A DNA stretch of 64,000 bases, from contig NZ_LFJC01000003.1 in assembly GCF_002776695.1 (NCBI RefSeq), positions 6,679,984 through 6,743,983 of the forward strand, given 5' to 3'. This document shows positions 1 through 8,422 of the stretch, piece after piece. The notes beneath the pieces were generated by a model. The model was not told the DNA's origin. It worked only from the letters and a program-made list of their open reading frames with translations, and ran no database searches. Within the stretch, counting starts at the first letter, position 1, and each line of letters opens with the position of its first letter. A program made the translations under genes and the position numbers. The stretch comes from Bradyrhizobium nitroreducens (lineage in GTDB: Bacteria > Pseudomonadota > Alphaproteobacteria > Rhizobiales > Xanthobacteraceae).

Positions 1-430
1 TCTGCATACCGGTCACAAGTTTCAAAGCCCGCTTGGGATCGCCCTGGTGACCAGCATGCTGGTCGTTGTCGTCACTGGATTTGTCGGGCGCTACTACCTG
101 CCGCAGACCGCGATGGAGCTGCGCCAGCAGCAGTCGCATCTGGCGACCTTGAGATCGGCCTACGAGCACATGGCGTCGGCGATGTCGTCGCCCGATCGGG
201 TGGTGCGCGACGGGGCCGCGGTGCCCGCATCGGCGCCGCCGAACGTGCCCGTGCTGCAACTCGTCGATGGCATTTCCGATCTCGAATCGGCGATCGGATC
301 GAGCGAAGCAATCAAGAAGATCTTCCTGCAGTGGATCGGGCTGCATGTCGTGGCGGCGATCGTCATGTATGCGCTGCTCGCGGTGCATGTGGTGGCCGAG
401 GTCTATTACGGGCTGCGGTGGCTGGCGTGA
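1..430 (+). CDS. C-terminal part of a membrane protein, possibly a b-type cytochrome or reductase subunit (partial)
   Basis: The reading frame is open to the left edge, so the start lies outside the window. About 142 residues are visible, beginning at base 2. There is a hydrophobic segment near the start following a His-rich motif (HTGHKF), a soluble stretch with a helix rich in Gln and Ala, and a second membrane segment at the end (about the last 30 residues) that contains further histidines. Paired His around membrane helices next to a multihaem cytochrome gene would fit a haem-b electron-transfer subunit, but this is inference. The stop codon overlaps the GTG start of the following cytochrome gene (GTGA), which implies translational coupling. 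I do not recognise the family with certainty. Confidence 0.6.
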   Translation, partial: LHTGHKFQSPLGIALVTSMLVVVVTGFVGRYYLPQTAMELRQQQSHLATLRSAYEHMASAMSSPDRVVRDGAAVPASAPPNVPVLQLVDGISDLESAIGSSEAIKKIFLQWIGLHVVAAIVMYALLAVHVVAEVYYGLRWLA

Positions 431-1206
431 CGATCAGGGGCGTGCTCTACGCCGTAGTCGCGACATTGGCCGTCGCAAGCGCGGCCGTCGTATCGATCGC
501 TCTCTATCAGGGCAGCGCCGAGCTGGTCCCGGGCTGGACGAGATTCGTGACGCCCGGGCCGCTCTCCGGGAAGCATGCATTTCTGTCCGACAGATGCGAG
601 AGCTGCCATACGCCGGTCAGGGGTGTCGATCCGGTGGCCTGTATCTCCTGTCACGCGCCTTCCGCCGCGGATCTCGCCAAGCAGTCGACGGCATTTCACG
701 CCGCGGCGGGCAGTCAATGTTCCGGCTGCCATCTCGAGCACATCGGCGAACTGCGACCGATCAGGATGGATCACGCCTCACTGCTGCAGGTCGCTCGGCC
801 TTCCCCCGGCGGGGCATTGTTCGACCGGGCCGATTCCCATCAATTGACGGCGGACCTGAAGACATTTCTGGGCCTGCCAAAGTCCGACCGGCGGGAAAGG
901 GCGGAGCTCGATTGCGCCAGCTGCCACAGCAACCGGGAGCCGCACCGCGAATTGTTCGGACGGGACTGCGCGGATTGTCATGGGCTCGCGTCCTGGAAAA
1001 TCGCCGGTTTCCTGCCCCCTTCGCCGACGTCGAAGGACTGCGCCCAATGCCATCAGGCGCCGCCGAGCCACTATATGGGACACTTCGTCATGATGGATCG
1101 GATGATCGCGGGGCAGGAGCACGCATCGGTCGATCAATGCTTTCTGTGTCACAGAACCGACTCGTTCAACGACATCAAAGGCGTCGGCTGGATGAAGCAT
1201 CATTGA
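427..1206 (+). CDS. Seven-haem c-type cytochrome, membrane-anchored
   Basis: The protein has seven CXXCH haem-attachment motifs (CESCH, CISCH, CSGCH, CASCH, CADCH, CAQCH, CFLCH), spread from about residue 57 to 240 of 259. An N-terminal hydrophobic helix (residues about 5-28) should export and anchor it in the periplasm. Additional histidines near the motifs could be distal haem ligands. The GTG start at 427 overlaps the stop of the upstream membrane protein and gives a sensible signal anchor; an in-frame ATG at 331 lies inside the upstream gene and is unlikely. Known families with this pattern carry electrons between membrane quinol oxidases and periplasmic acceptors. The partner and substrate are not evident. 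A possible alternative is a tetrahaem/NapC-related or cytochrome c3-like group. Confidence 0.85.
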   Translation: MTIRGVLYAVVATLAVASAAVVSIALYQGSAELVPGWTRFVTPGPLSGKHAFLSDRCESCHTPVRGVDPVACISCHAPSAADLAKQSTAFHAAAGSQCSGCHLEHIGELRPIRMDHASLLQVARPSPGGALFDRADSHQLTADLKTFLGLPKSDRRERAELDCASCHSNREPHRELFGRDCADCHGLASWKIAGFLPPSPTSKDCAQCHQAPPSHYMGHFVMMDRMIAGQEHASVDQCFLCHRTDSFNDIKGVGWMKHH

Positions 1207-1439
1207 CCGGCGCGAGTGTGCGACGGAGATGGGTGCTTCACATTACAGAATCCAGTGAAAAAAATATGAGGCTCATTTCGCGCTGAATCGCACGGCACAA
1301 TGGGCGCCGAGCCTTGAAATTCCGCGGAGTGCACGACGCTCATCGTCGCTCTTGCGTTGACGATGCCGCCTGTGTCGTTTTCTGTTGGCCGTCCTTGCAA
1401 CCAGAGCTATACGTTCCGGGTCAAGGGAACGGTGCTCAG

Positions 1440-1850
1440 ATGATTGGCTTGAGAAAGCCAAGGCGAAGATGGTGGGGATGGCTTGTCGCCGTCGCCTATT
1501 TGCTTGCCTCGATGACACCGTCCCTCGCGATCTCGAGCGTTCCCGATGCATCGATCCAGTGCGATGATCGGCTCGATCAGCCCGCGCATACGCACGAGCA
1601 TCGTGAAAGTGCCGGGGCCGCGGTGCATTCGCATGACGTTGCGATGGCTGGGGATTGCGAAGACGACAAGGACCGGCCCGGCGACCGGCATGCCACCTGC
1701 TGCGGCTCGGTGCTGTGCTTCAGCGCCGTGTCGCCTCAAGCCCCTGGGATCGCGCAATTCGTGTCCCCGCACTCGCGCTGCGAAGCGCAGCCGGACGTGA
1801 TCGGCAACGAAGGCGCGTATCGCCGCCACTATCGTCCCCCCATCGCCTGA
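1440..1850 (+). CDS. Small exported His/Cys-rich protein, possible metal binder
   Basis: The 136-residue protein begins with a basic region (RKPRRRWWGW), a hydrophobic stretch and a likely signal-peptidase site near residue 35. The mature part is rich in His (HTHEH, HSHD) and has a Cys pair (ATCCGSVLC) followed by further Cys. The ATG at 1440 was chosen because it places the signal peptide at the N terminus; the longer frame from 1314 adds a non-conserved leader. The composition suggests periplasmic copper or other soft-metal binding, but no named family is recognised. It lies between a multihaem cytochrome and an ECF sigma factor that itself has a Cys-rich tail. Confidence 0.6.
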   Translation: MIGLRKPRRRWWGWLVAVAYLLASMTPSLAISSVPDASIQCDDRLDQPAHTHEHRESAGAAVHSHDVAMAGDCEDDKDRPGDRHATCCGSVLCFSAVSPQAPGIAQFVSPHSRCEAQPDVIGNEGAYRRHYRPPIA

Positions 1851-2165
1851 GATAGCTCCCGAAGGCCGTACTGCTCCGCTCCAGGTCCGAGCGCGGATCG
1901 ACACGTCTGTGGCGGGTGCCATACCCGGCGGATGACGGCGATGCGCGCCAGGGACTCGCGTGGCGCTGCGCGTCGAGCGGAGGGAGCCGACAGGGCGATC
2001 ATTGGCTCGCGGCAAGGCGGGGGACCGCGCGAGCTCCGCATTGAGCGACCTCTCGCGACCTGTCGTTCGTGAGCTGCTGCCACCGCGATTCGCGCTCGCG
2101 CGCGATCGGACGAATTTTCGCTCCTCCAAAGCGATCTGCCGAATGGCATGCAAGGACAATAGGTC
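1851..2165. other. Non-coding gap between the His-rich protein and the ECF sigma gene
   Basis: No convincing gene is seen here on either strand; the open frames lack good start signals and family resemblance. The last bases contain an AAGGA ribosome-binding site just before 2166. A promoter for the sigma gene is expected here but no clear -35/-10 pair could be assigned. Confidence 0.5.
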
Positions 2166-2777
2166 ATGAAATCGCCGAACGAGAATCCGCCGGGACAGGC
2201 GGCCGGTTTCCAGGATGTGCAGGACACGGTCGTTCGTGCTGCGCTCGTCGGCAGCTACGATCGCCTGCGCGGTTATCTGCAGCGGCGTCTTGGCGGTCGG
2301 GCCGAAGCGGAAGAGGTGCTCCAGGCGTTCATGTTGCGCGCGCTGGAGCGGTCCGGCGATATCCGCGATGCGGACTCGGTCCGAGGCTGGCTGAGCAGGG
2401 TTCTGGCGACGACCATTGCGGACTTCCACCGCCAGGCATCACGGAGCAGGACGCGGGAGATGTCGTTTCCAAATGAGCTCAACAATCGTCTCGCGGCCGA
2501 CCAGGACAGCGCGGCGAATGCCGCGGTTTGCGACTGTCTTCATGCTCATCTGTCGTTGCTGAAGCCGGAGCATGCCGAGGTCATCAGAAGGCTCGATCTC
2601 GGCGGCGAGCCGCGGGAAACGGTTGCCGCTGATCTTGGCGTGACCGTGAACAACCTGACCGTTCGGCTTCACCGCGCAAGGCACGCGCTGAGGGAGCGCC
2701 TCGAGCGGACCTGCGTCGTCTGCCTGGAAGAGAGCTTCTGGGAATGCCGCTGCGCCGACAACCGAAGCTCGACCTAG
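2166..2777 (+). CDS. ECF-type sigma factor with a cysteine-rich C-terminal tail
   Basis: The 203-residue protein has a sigma region 2 (about residues 28-95, including RLGGRAEAEEVLQ and RGWLSRVLATTIADF) and a region 4 helix-turn-helix (about 120-175, with ETVAADLGVTVNNLTVRLHR). It therefore redirects RNA polymerase to its own promoters. After region 4 there is an extra tail with Cys at about 183, 186, 194 and 196 (CVVC and CRC). Cys-rich tails of this sort occur in metal-responsive ECF factors such as CorE, where the tail senses the metal directly and no anti-sigma factor is needed. No anti-sigma gene is seen nearby, which fits. Placement in that group is inference. The 3' end overlaps the convergent GGDEF-EAL gene by four bases. 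Confidence 0.85.
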   Translation: MKSPNENPPGQAAGFQDVQDTVVRAALVGSYDRLRGYLQRRLGGRAEAEEVLQAFMLRALERSGDIRDADSVRGWLSRVLATTIADFHRQASRSRTREMSFPNELNNRLAADQDSAANAAVCDCLHAHLSLLKPEHAEVIRRLDLGGEPRETVAADLGVTVNNLTVRLHRARHALRERLERTCVVCLEESFWECRCADNRSST

Positions 2778-5509
2778 CCGGCCTCGCGGCGGCGGTTCTC
2801 CTGGCCGCCGCGCTGGGCGAGCCGGCTGCGATGCAGCGCGAACAGCTCCAGCACCTTGTCGGCCGGCTTTGCGGCGCTGAACAGATAGCCTTGCATCTCG
2901 GAACAGCCGAGCGCGCGGAGCAGGCGCTGCTGCTCCTCGGTCTCGACGCCCTCGGCCGTGGTGGTCATGCGGCGCGCGGTCGCCAGATTGACGACGGCCT
3001 GGACGATGCTCGCGGAGCCGTCGGGACCGGCGATGTCGTCGACGAAACAGCGGTCGATCTTGATCTTGTCGAACGGGAAGCGGTGCAGATAGCTCAGCGA
3101 GGAGTAGCCGGTGCCGAAATCGTCGAGCGCGATGCGAACGCCGATGGCACGGAGCTGGTGCAGGATCGTGAGCGCGGCGTCATCGTCGCGGATCAGCACC
3201 GCCTCGGTGATCTCGAGCTCCAGCCGGCTCGCCGGCAGGTTCGAAGCGGCGAGCGCCGACATGATCTTCAGCGCCAGCGTGCCGCTCTTGAACTGCACTG
3301 GCGAGACGTTGACGGCGAGGCGGATGTCGTCAGGCCAGCTTGCGGCATCGCGGCAGGCGGTCGCCAGCACCCATTCGCCGATCTCGTTGATCAGGCCGGT
3401 ATCCTCGGCGATCGGGATGAACTCTGCCGGCGAGACCATGCCACGCTCGGGATGGCGCCAGCGCACCAGGGCCTCGCAGCCGGTGATGCGATCATCCTTC
3501 AGGCTGAGGCAGGGTTGGTAATAGACCTCGAGGCCGCCTTCGCGCCCCCCTTGGGCGATGGCGTGGCGCAGGTCGCTCTCGAGCTGCCGGCGCTCGCGCA
3601 CCTTGGCATCCATTTCCGGCTCGAAGAAGCGATAGGTGTGGCGTCCGGCGGACTTGGCGGCGTACATCGCCATGTCCGCGTTCTTGAGGACCTGGTCGAG
3701 CGCGATGCCGTGTTCCGGTGCGAGCGCGATGCCGATGCTGGCATCGGTGATGAGATGATGGCCCAGGCAGTCGAACGGCGCACGGATGGCCTCGAAGATC
3801 CGCGCGACGAGCTCGTTGACCTGATCGAGCGACGTCACCGCGCTCTGGACGATGGCGAATTCGTCGCCGCCGAGCCGAGCCACGAAATCCGCCGGGCCGG
3901 CGCAGCGGCGCAGGCTCGCGGCAACCGATTTCAACAGCTCGTCGCCGACGAGATGGCCGAGCGCGTCGTTGACGCCCTTGAACTCGTCGATGTCGATGTA
4001 ATGCACCGCGATCTGTTCGCCGTTGCCGACGGCGGCCAGCTCTTCGCGCAGATGCTCGTGGAACATGGTGCGGTTGGGCAGGTCGGTGAGCGCGTCGTAA
4101 TGGGCGAGGTGGGTGATGCGCTCCTCGATGCGGCGGCGCTCGGTGATGTCCTCATGGGTCGCCACCCAGCCCCCATCCGCGAGCGGCTCGTTGAGAATGT
4201 GGATCGAGCGGCCATCTGCGGTATCGACCACCATGGAATTGCGAATGTGGATGTCCTTCAGGACGAGCGCGACGTAGGCGTCGACATTCCCCGTGAACGA
4301 GCCGGTCGCCTTGCGATGGGCGATGATGTCGTGGAAGCTGCAGCCGGGCCTCACAACGTCGGCGGACAAGCCGTACATCTCGATGTAGCGCTGGTTGCAG
4401 ACCACCATCCGCCGCTCGGCGTCGAACAGCAACAGGCCCTGCGTCATGTTGTTGACGGCGCGGTCGAGCCGCTGTTTCTCCAGCGTCAGCCGTTCGCGCG
4501 AGGCACGGTGCTGCTCCAAGAGCTTGCGCACGACTGCGATCAGCACGCCGGCGATCGCGAGCGCGGAAGCGCCGGCGACCGAGATCAGCATGCCGATCTG
4601 CTCGCGCCAGTCGGTCAGGGCCGCCGCGCGCGTCGTGGTGGCCATCATCAGGATCGGGAAATGGGGCAGGGCGCGCGAGGAGATCAGCCGATCTTCTCCG
4701 TCGACCGGGCTGACGAAGCGCCCGGCGAAGTGATCGAGGCCGAAAACCCTCTGCTGCTCGAATGAGCCGGTCTTGAAGTTCCGCCCCATCAATTCGCTGG
4801 AATGTGGATAGCGGGCGAGCAGCGTGCCGTCCCGATGCAGCATCGAGATCGTCGCACCTTCACCGAGCACGACGGAGGCGAAGAATTTTTCAAAGTTGGC
4901 GGGCTCAATCCCGCGTCCGACCACGCCCAGGAATTCACCGTTCGGACCGAGGATCCTCCGGGCTACCAGGATGGTCCAGGCACCGGAGATCCGGCTGTGC
5001 AGCGGCTCGATCAGGACATCCGGCGCATTGGGATCATACTTGAATGTGCGAAAATAGGCGCGGTCAGCCATGTTGACCTTGGGCACCGGCCACGCCGTCG
5101 ATGAATTGATCAGATTGCCTTCGGCATCGATGATATTGACCCCGCCGATATAGGGTAGCGCCTCGATCTTCGATCGCAGCATCTGGTGGACGCTTCGATC
5201 CGAGAGGCGCGTGCGGAAGTCCGCGACGCTGGCAATGCCGATCGAACGCGCGTGATCGACGAAGTCTCGCTGGATGACCGCGAAATCCTGCAATTGCTGG
5301 TCGAAGTGATGGGCCAGCATCAGCACGGTGTTCTCCAGCTCGCGGCCGGAGTTGCGCAGCGCTCGCTCGCGGAAATTCTGCGCCATCAGGACGGAGCCGA
5401 TGGCGATGGCCGCGATCAGCAGGGTGCCGCCCACCACCAGCCAGCGGATCGGTCCGCTGCGCGCAAAGACCTGTTCAAAGAGGCGACTGCCGAATCTCGT
5501 CGTCATCAT
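2774..5509 (-). CDS. Membrane-bound c-di-GMP enzyme with Cache, PAS, GGDEF and EAL domains
   Basis: The 911-residue protein has a first membrane helix (about 20-42), a large periplasmic Cache-type sensor (about 45-290), a second membrane helix (about 300-320), a PAS domain (about 345-455), a GGDEF domain (about 460-625) and an EAL domain (about 640-890). The GGDEF signature is intact (LGGDEFAIV), so diguanylate cyclase activity is possible, and the EAL signature is present (CEALVRW), with the conserved DDFGTGYSS loop, so phosphodiesterase activity is also possible. Such proteins set c-di-GMP levels that control motility and surface attachment. The ligand is unknown. The orphan Flp pilin gene lies about 320 bases upstream and divergent, a suggestive but unproven link. 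Confidence 0.92.
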   Translation of the reverse strand: MMTTRFGSRLFEQVFARSGPIRWLVVGGTLLIAAIAIGSVLMAQNFRERALRNSGRELENTVLMLAHHFDQQLQDFAVIQRDFVDHARSIGIASVADFRTRLSDRSVHQMLRSKIEALPYIGGVNIIDAEGNLINSSTAWPVPKVNMADRAYFRTFKYDPNAPDVLIEPLHSRISGAWTILVARRILGPNGEFLGVVGRGIEPANFEKFFASVVLGEGATISMLHRDGTLLARYPHSSELMGRNFKTGSFEQQRVFGLDHFAGRFVSPVDGEDRLISSRALPHFPILMMATTTRAAALTDWREQIGMLISVAGASALAIAGVLIAVVRKLLEQHRASRERLTLEKQRLDRAVNNMTQGLLLFDAERRMVVCNQRYIEMYGLSADVVRPGCSFHDIIAHRKATGSFTGNVDAYVALVLKDIHIRNSMVVDTADGRSIHILNEPLADGGWVATHEDITERRRIEERITHLAHYDALTDLPNRTMFHEHLREELAAVGNGEQIAVHYIDIDEFKGVNDALGHLVGDELLKSVAASLRRCAGPADFVARLGGDEFAIVQSAVTSLDQVNELVARIFEAIRAPFDCLGHHLITDASIGIALAPEHGIALDQVLKNADMAMYAAKSAGRHTYRFFEPEMDAKVRERRQLESDLRHAIAQGGREGGLEVYYQPCLSLKDDRITGCEALVRWRHPERGMVSPAEFIPIAEDTGLINEIGEWVLATACRDAASWPDDIRLAVNVSPVQFKSGTLALKIMSALAASNLPASRLELEITEAVLIRDDDAALTILHQLRAIGVRIALDDFGTGYSSLSYLHRFPFDKIKIDRCFVDDIAGPDGSASIVQAVVNLATARRMTTTAEGVETEEQQRLLRALGCSEMQGYLFSAAKPADKVLELFALHRSRLAQRGGQENRRREAG

Positions 5510-5829
5510 ACTGGATCATTGCCTGCACACGTCAGGATCAATTCTTGGCCCCGGAAGCATCCGTTGGTTTACGGGAACGATGTGGAGGCGAAGTTAGGAA
5601 GCGCGGTTAACGCGATGTGAACGGCCGCGCACAAAGGCAATCGATGCGCGCGCAGAACATGCGCGACGAGACCTGCAGAAGTTGCCGCAGGCGCTGGCCT
5701 TGCCGGTCAATTCCTGCCGGTCGGGTCGCGATCAAGGAGGACTTAACCATCTAAGGTGCTGGCGAGCCTTGCGCGGGCATTGGCACGTGAATTGCGAGCA
5801 CGCCTGTCGGGACACCGAGAGGAAACACG
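5510..5829. other. Divergent intergenic region between GGDEF-EAL gene and flp pilin gene
   Basis: No gene is recognised here. The region must hold promoters for both flanking genes. A GAGAGGA ribosome-binding site precedes the pilin start. No convincing operator or repeat was found. Confidence 0.5.
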
Positions 5830-5994
5830 ATGAAGAGCACCTTGAAGAACTTTCTCGCCGACGAGCGCGGTGCGACCGCGATCGAATACGGCCTGATCGC
5901 CGCCGGCATCGCGCTTGCGATCATCACCGTCATCAACGGCCTGGGCGCCAGGCTCAACACGAAATTCACATCGATCAGCACTGCGCTGAAGTAG
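5830..5994 (+). CDS. Flp/Fap-type pilin
   Basis: This 54-residue protein has the hallmark of Flp type IVb pilins: a short basic leader (MKSTLKNFLADERG), then ATAIEYGLIAAGIALAIITV, a hydrophobic helix with Glu at position 5 of the predicted mature protein. Processing by a CpaA/TadV-type prepilin peptidase is expected after the Gly. The product would polymerise into an adhesive Tad pilus. A GAGAGGA ribosome-binding site precedes the ATG. No cpa/tad assembly genes are present in the window, so this is an orphan pilin locus. It is transcribed towards moaC, ending seven bases from the moaC stop. Confidence 0.92.
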   Translation: MKSTLKNFLADERGATAIEYGLIAAGIALAIITVINGLGARLNTKFTSISTALK

Positions 5995-6000
5995 CGACGA

Positions 6001-6564
6001 TCAGGCGCGGTAATGGCCGGACTTGCCGCCGAGCTTCTCGGCCAGGTGAATGCCCTCGATGCGGACCCCGCGCTCGACCGCCTTGATCATGTCGTAGATG
6101 GTGAGACAGGCCACCGACACCGCGGTGAGGGCCTCCATTTCGACGCCGGTCGGTCCCGTCACTTTGACGCTGGCGCGCACCACGCAGCCGGGCAGCTTCG
6201 CGTCCGGCTCGATGTCGACAGTCACCTTCGACAGCGCGAGTGGATGACACAGCGGGATCAGCTCGGAGGTGCGCTTGGCGGCCATGATGCCGGCGATGCG
6301 GGCCGTGCCGAGCACGTCGCCCTTCTTGGCGTTGCCCGAGACGATGAGATCGAGCGTTGCCTTGGTCATGATCACGCGGCCCTCAGCGACCGCGAGCCGC
6401 TCGGTGGCCGGCTTGTCCGAGACGTCGACCATCCGCGCGTCGCCGGAGGCGCCGATATGGGTGAGGGCGGGGCCGGCCTTGGCCTTGAGGAATTTGGCCT
6501 TCAGGAGTTTGGCCTTTAGGAGCTTGGCCTTGGCAGGTTTGGTCGTGGAAGCCTTGTGCGCCAT
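6001..6564 (-). CDS. moaC: Cyclic pyranopterin monophosphate synthase MoaC with a Lys-rich N-terminal extension
   Basis: MoaC converts the MoaA product (3',8-cyclo-GTP) to cyclic pyranopterin monophosphate in molybdenum cofactor synthesis. The conserved core begins at about residue 35 ([18 protein letters not shown]) and includes ELIPLCHPL and [16 protein letters not shown]. The usual protein is about 160 residues; this one has 187 because of an N-terminal stretch built from repeats of a five-residue unit ([15 protein letters not shown]). The start at 6564 lies one base after the trpC stop, so the two genes are probably co-transcribed and coupled. An internal start nearer the core cannot be excluded, but no obvious one is seen. 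Confidence 0.93.
   Translation of the reverse strand: MAHKASTTKPAKAKLLKAKLLKAKFLKAKAGPALTHIGASGDARMVDVSDKPATERLAVAEGRVIMTKATLDLIVSGNAKKGDVLGTARIAGIMAAKRTSELIPLCHPLALSKVTVDIEPDAKLPGCVVRASVKVTGPTGVEMEALTAVSVACLTIYDMIKAVERGVRIEGIHLAEKLGGKSGHYRA
6477..6545 (-). repeat. Short 15-bp tandem repeat inside the moaC 5' coding region
   Basis: About three imperfect copies of a 15-base unit (plus-strand form aggagtttggccttt) lie in tandem. They encode the KLLKA-type repeats of the MoaC extension. The phase is kept with the reading frame. Confidence 0.8.
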
Positions 6565-6565
6565 G

Positions 6566-7387
6566 TCAGCGCGTACCGGTCGCGCGCGCGGATGTCTCGC
6601 GCGCGAGCAGCGTGCGCGTCGCCGCGGTGACATCGGCCTGCCGCATCAGGCTCTCGCCGACCAGGAAGGTCGACATGCCGACGCGCTCTAGCCGGGCGAG
6701 ATCGGCGGGCGTGAAGATACCGCTCTCACCGACCATCAGGCGGTCCGAAGGAATCAGCGGTGCAAGGGCCTCGCTGGTCGCAAGCGTGGTTTCGAAGGTA
6801 CGCAGATTGCGATTGTTGACCCCGATCATCGGCGACCGCAGCTTCAGCGCCCGGTCGAGCTCGGCGCGGTCATGGATCTCGATCAGCACGTCCATCCCAT
6901 AGGCAGTCGCGGCGTCTTCGAGGTCTTTGGCCGTGGCGTCGTCGAGCGCAGCCATGATGATCAGGATGCAGTCGGCGCCGTGCGCGCGGGCTTCCGCCAC
7001 CTGATAGGTGTCGAACATGAAATCCTTGCGCAGCACCGGCAGCGACGTCGCCGCGCGTGCCGCCACCATGAAATCGAGATGGCCCTGGAACGAGGGGGAG
7101 TCGGTCAGCACCGACAGACAGGCCGCACCGCCGGCCTCATAGGCCTTCGCAAGCGCGGGCGGATCGAAATCGGCGCGGATCAGCCCCTTCGACGGCGAGG
7201 CCTTCTTCACTTCCGCGATCAGCGCGTAGTCGCCATTGGCGTGCTTGGCCCTGATCGCCCGCAGGAAGCCGCGGGGCGCGGCTTGCGCCTTGGCCTTCGC
7301 CTCGACCGCCGACAGCGGTTGCGCGCGCTTGGCGGCCGCGATCTCCTCGCGCTTGTAGGTTTCGATCTTGGTCAGGATGTCCGACAT
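6566..7387 (-). CDS. trpC: Indole-3-glycerol-phosphate synthase
   Basis: TrpC closes the indole ring of indole-3-glycerol phosphate in tryptophan synthesis. The 273-residue protein is a TIM barrel with the expected motifs: [37 protein letters not shown] and MVGESGIF, including the catalytic Lys and Glu residues. The length is normal. It follows trpD by seven bases and is followed by moaC after one base, a gene order common in alphaproteobacteria. Confidence 0.97.
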   Translation of the reverse strand: MSDILTKIETYKREEIAAAKRAQPLSAVEAKAKAQAAPRGFLRAIRAKHANGDYALIAEVKKASPSKGLIRADFDPPALAKAYEAGGAACLSVLTDSPSFQGHLDFMVAARAATSLPVLRKDFMFDTYQVAEARAHGADCILIIMAALDDATAKDLEDAATAYGMDVLIEIHDRAELDRALKLRSPMIGVNNRNLRTFETTLATSEALAPLIPSDRLMVGESGIFTPADLARLERVGMSTFLVGESLMRQADVTAATRTLLARETSARATGTR

Positions 7388-7394
7388 GTCAGGC

Positions 7395-8408
7395 TCAGCC
7401 GTTCGAGACCGCGATCAGATGCTTCAGGCGCGTGTTCGCCGCGCCGCTGTCGAGCGACTTCGCGCCGATCGCAACGCCCTCCTTGAGGTCCTTGGCTCGT
7501 CCGGCCACGACCAGCGCGGCGGCGGCGTTCATCAGGGCCACGTCGCGATAGGGGCTCGGCTTGCCCATGAGCACGCTTTGCAGCGCGATCGCATTGGCGT
7601 CGGCGTCGCCGCCCTTGAGAGCGCCGGGCTCGCAGCGCGGCAGGCCGGCGTCCTCCGGCGTCACCTCGAAATTCCGGATCTCGCCATTGCGGAGCGCGGA
7701 GACGAAGGTCGGGCCGGTGAGGGTGATCTCGTCGAGACCATCGGAGCCGTGCACCACCCAGGCGGATTCGGAGCCGAGATTCTTCAGCACCTGCGCCAGC
7801 GGCTGCACCCATTGCCGGGAGAACACGCCGACCATCTGCCGCTTCACGCCGGCCGGGTTGGACAGGGGACCGAGCAGATTGAAGATCGTGCGCGTGGCGA
7901 GCTCGACCCGGGTCGGGCCGACGTTCTTCATGGCGGGATGATGGGCAGGGGCGAACATGAAGCCGATGCCGCATTCGCGGACGCAGCGGCCGACCTGCTC
8001 GGGCTTCAGGTCGATCTTCACTCCGAGCGAAGCCAGCACGTCTGCGGCGCCCGAGCGCGATGACAGGGCGCGGTTGCCGTGCTTGGCCACCGGCACGCCG
8101 GCGCCCGCGACGATGAAGGAGGCGCAGGTCGAGACGTTGACCGAGCCGGAGCCGTCGCCGCCGGTGCCGACGATGTCAACGGCGTCTGCGGGCGCATCGA
8201 CCGTGAGCATCTTGGAGCGCATCGCCGCAACCGCGCCGGTGATCTCGTCCACGGTCTCGCCGCGCACACGCAGAGCCATCAGCAGGCCGCCCATCTGCGA
8301 GGGCGTGGCCTCGCCGCTCATCATGGCGTCGAAGGCGGAAGCGGCTTCGTCACGCGACAGGCTGGCGCCGGTCGCCACTTTTCCAATGATCGATTTCAGG
8401 TCGTCCAT
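7395..8408 (-). CDS. trpD: Anthranilate phosphoribosyltransferase
   Basis: TrpD transfers the phosphoribosyl group from PRPP to anthranilate. The 337-residue sequence has the glycine-rich PRPP loop ([15 protein letters not shown]), the [21 protein letters not shown] segment, here in slightly shortened form [17 protein letters not shown], and the [16 protein letters not shown] region that contacts anthranilate and PRPP. It is in an operon with trpC and moaC. No trpG or trpE is present beside it; the upstream gene on the same strand is a foldase, 14 bases away. Confidence 0.97.
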   Translation of the reverse strand: MDDLKSIIGKVATGASLSRDEAASAFDAMMSGEATPSQMGGLLMALRVRGETVDEITGAVAAMRSKMLTVDAPADAVDIVGTGGDGSGSVNVSTCASFIVAGAGVPVAKHGNRALSSRSGAADVLASLGVKIDLKPEQVGRCVRECGIGFMFAPAHHPAMKNVGPTRVELATRTIFNLLGPLSNPAGVKRQMVGVFSRQWVQPLAQVLKNLGSESAWVVHGSDGLDEITLTGPTFVSALRNGEIRNFEVTPEDAGLPRCEPGALKGGDADANAIALQSVLMGKPSPYRDVALMNAAAALVVAGRAKDLKEGVAIGAKSLDSGAANTRLKHLIAVSNG

Positions 8409-8422
8409 CGCGTGCTTTCAAC

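Noticed and set aside
2744-4765. A 673-codon open frame opposite the GGDEF-EAL gene
   Set aside because: It is antisense to a clearly recognisable gene, has biased composition typical of high-GC shadow frames and no domain.
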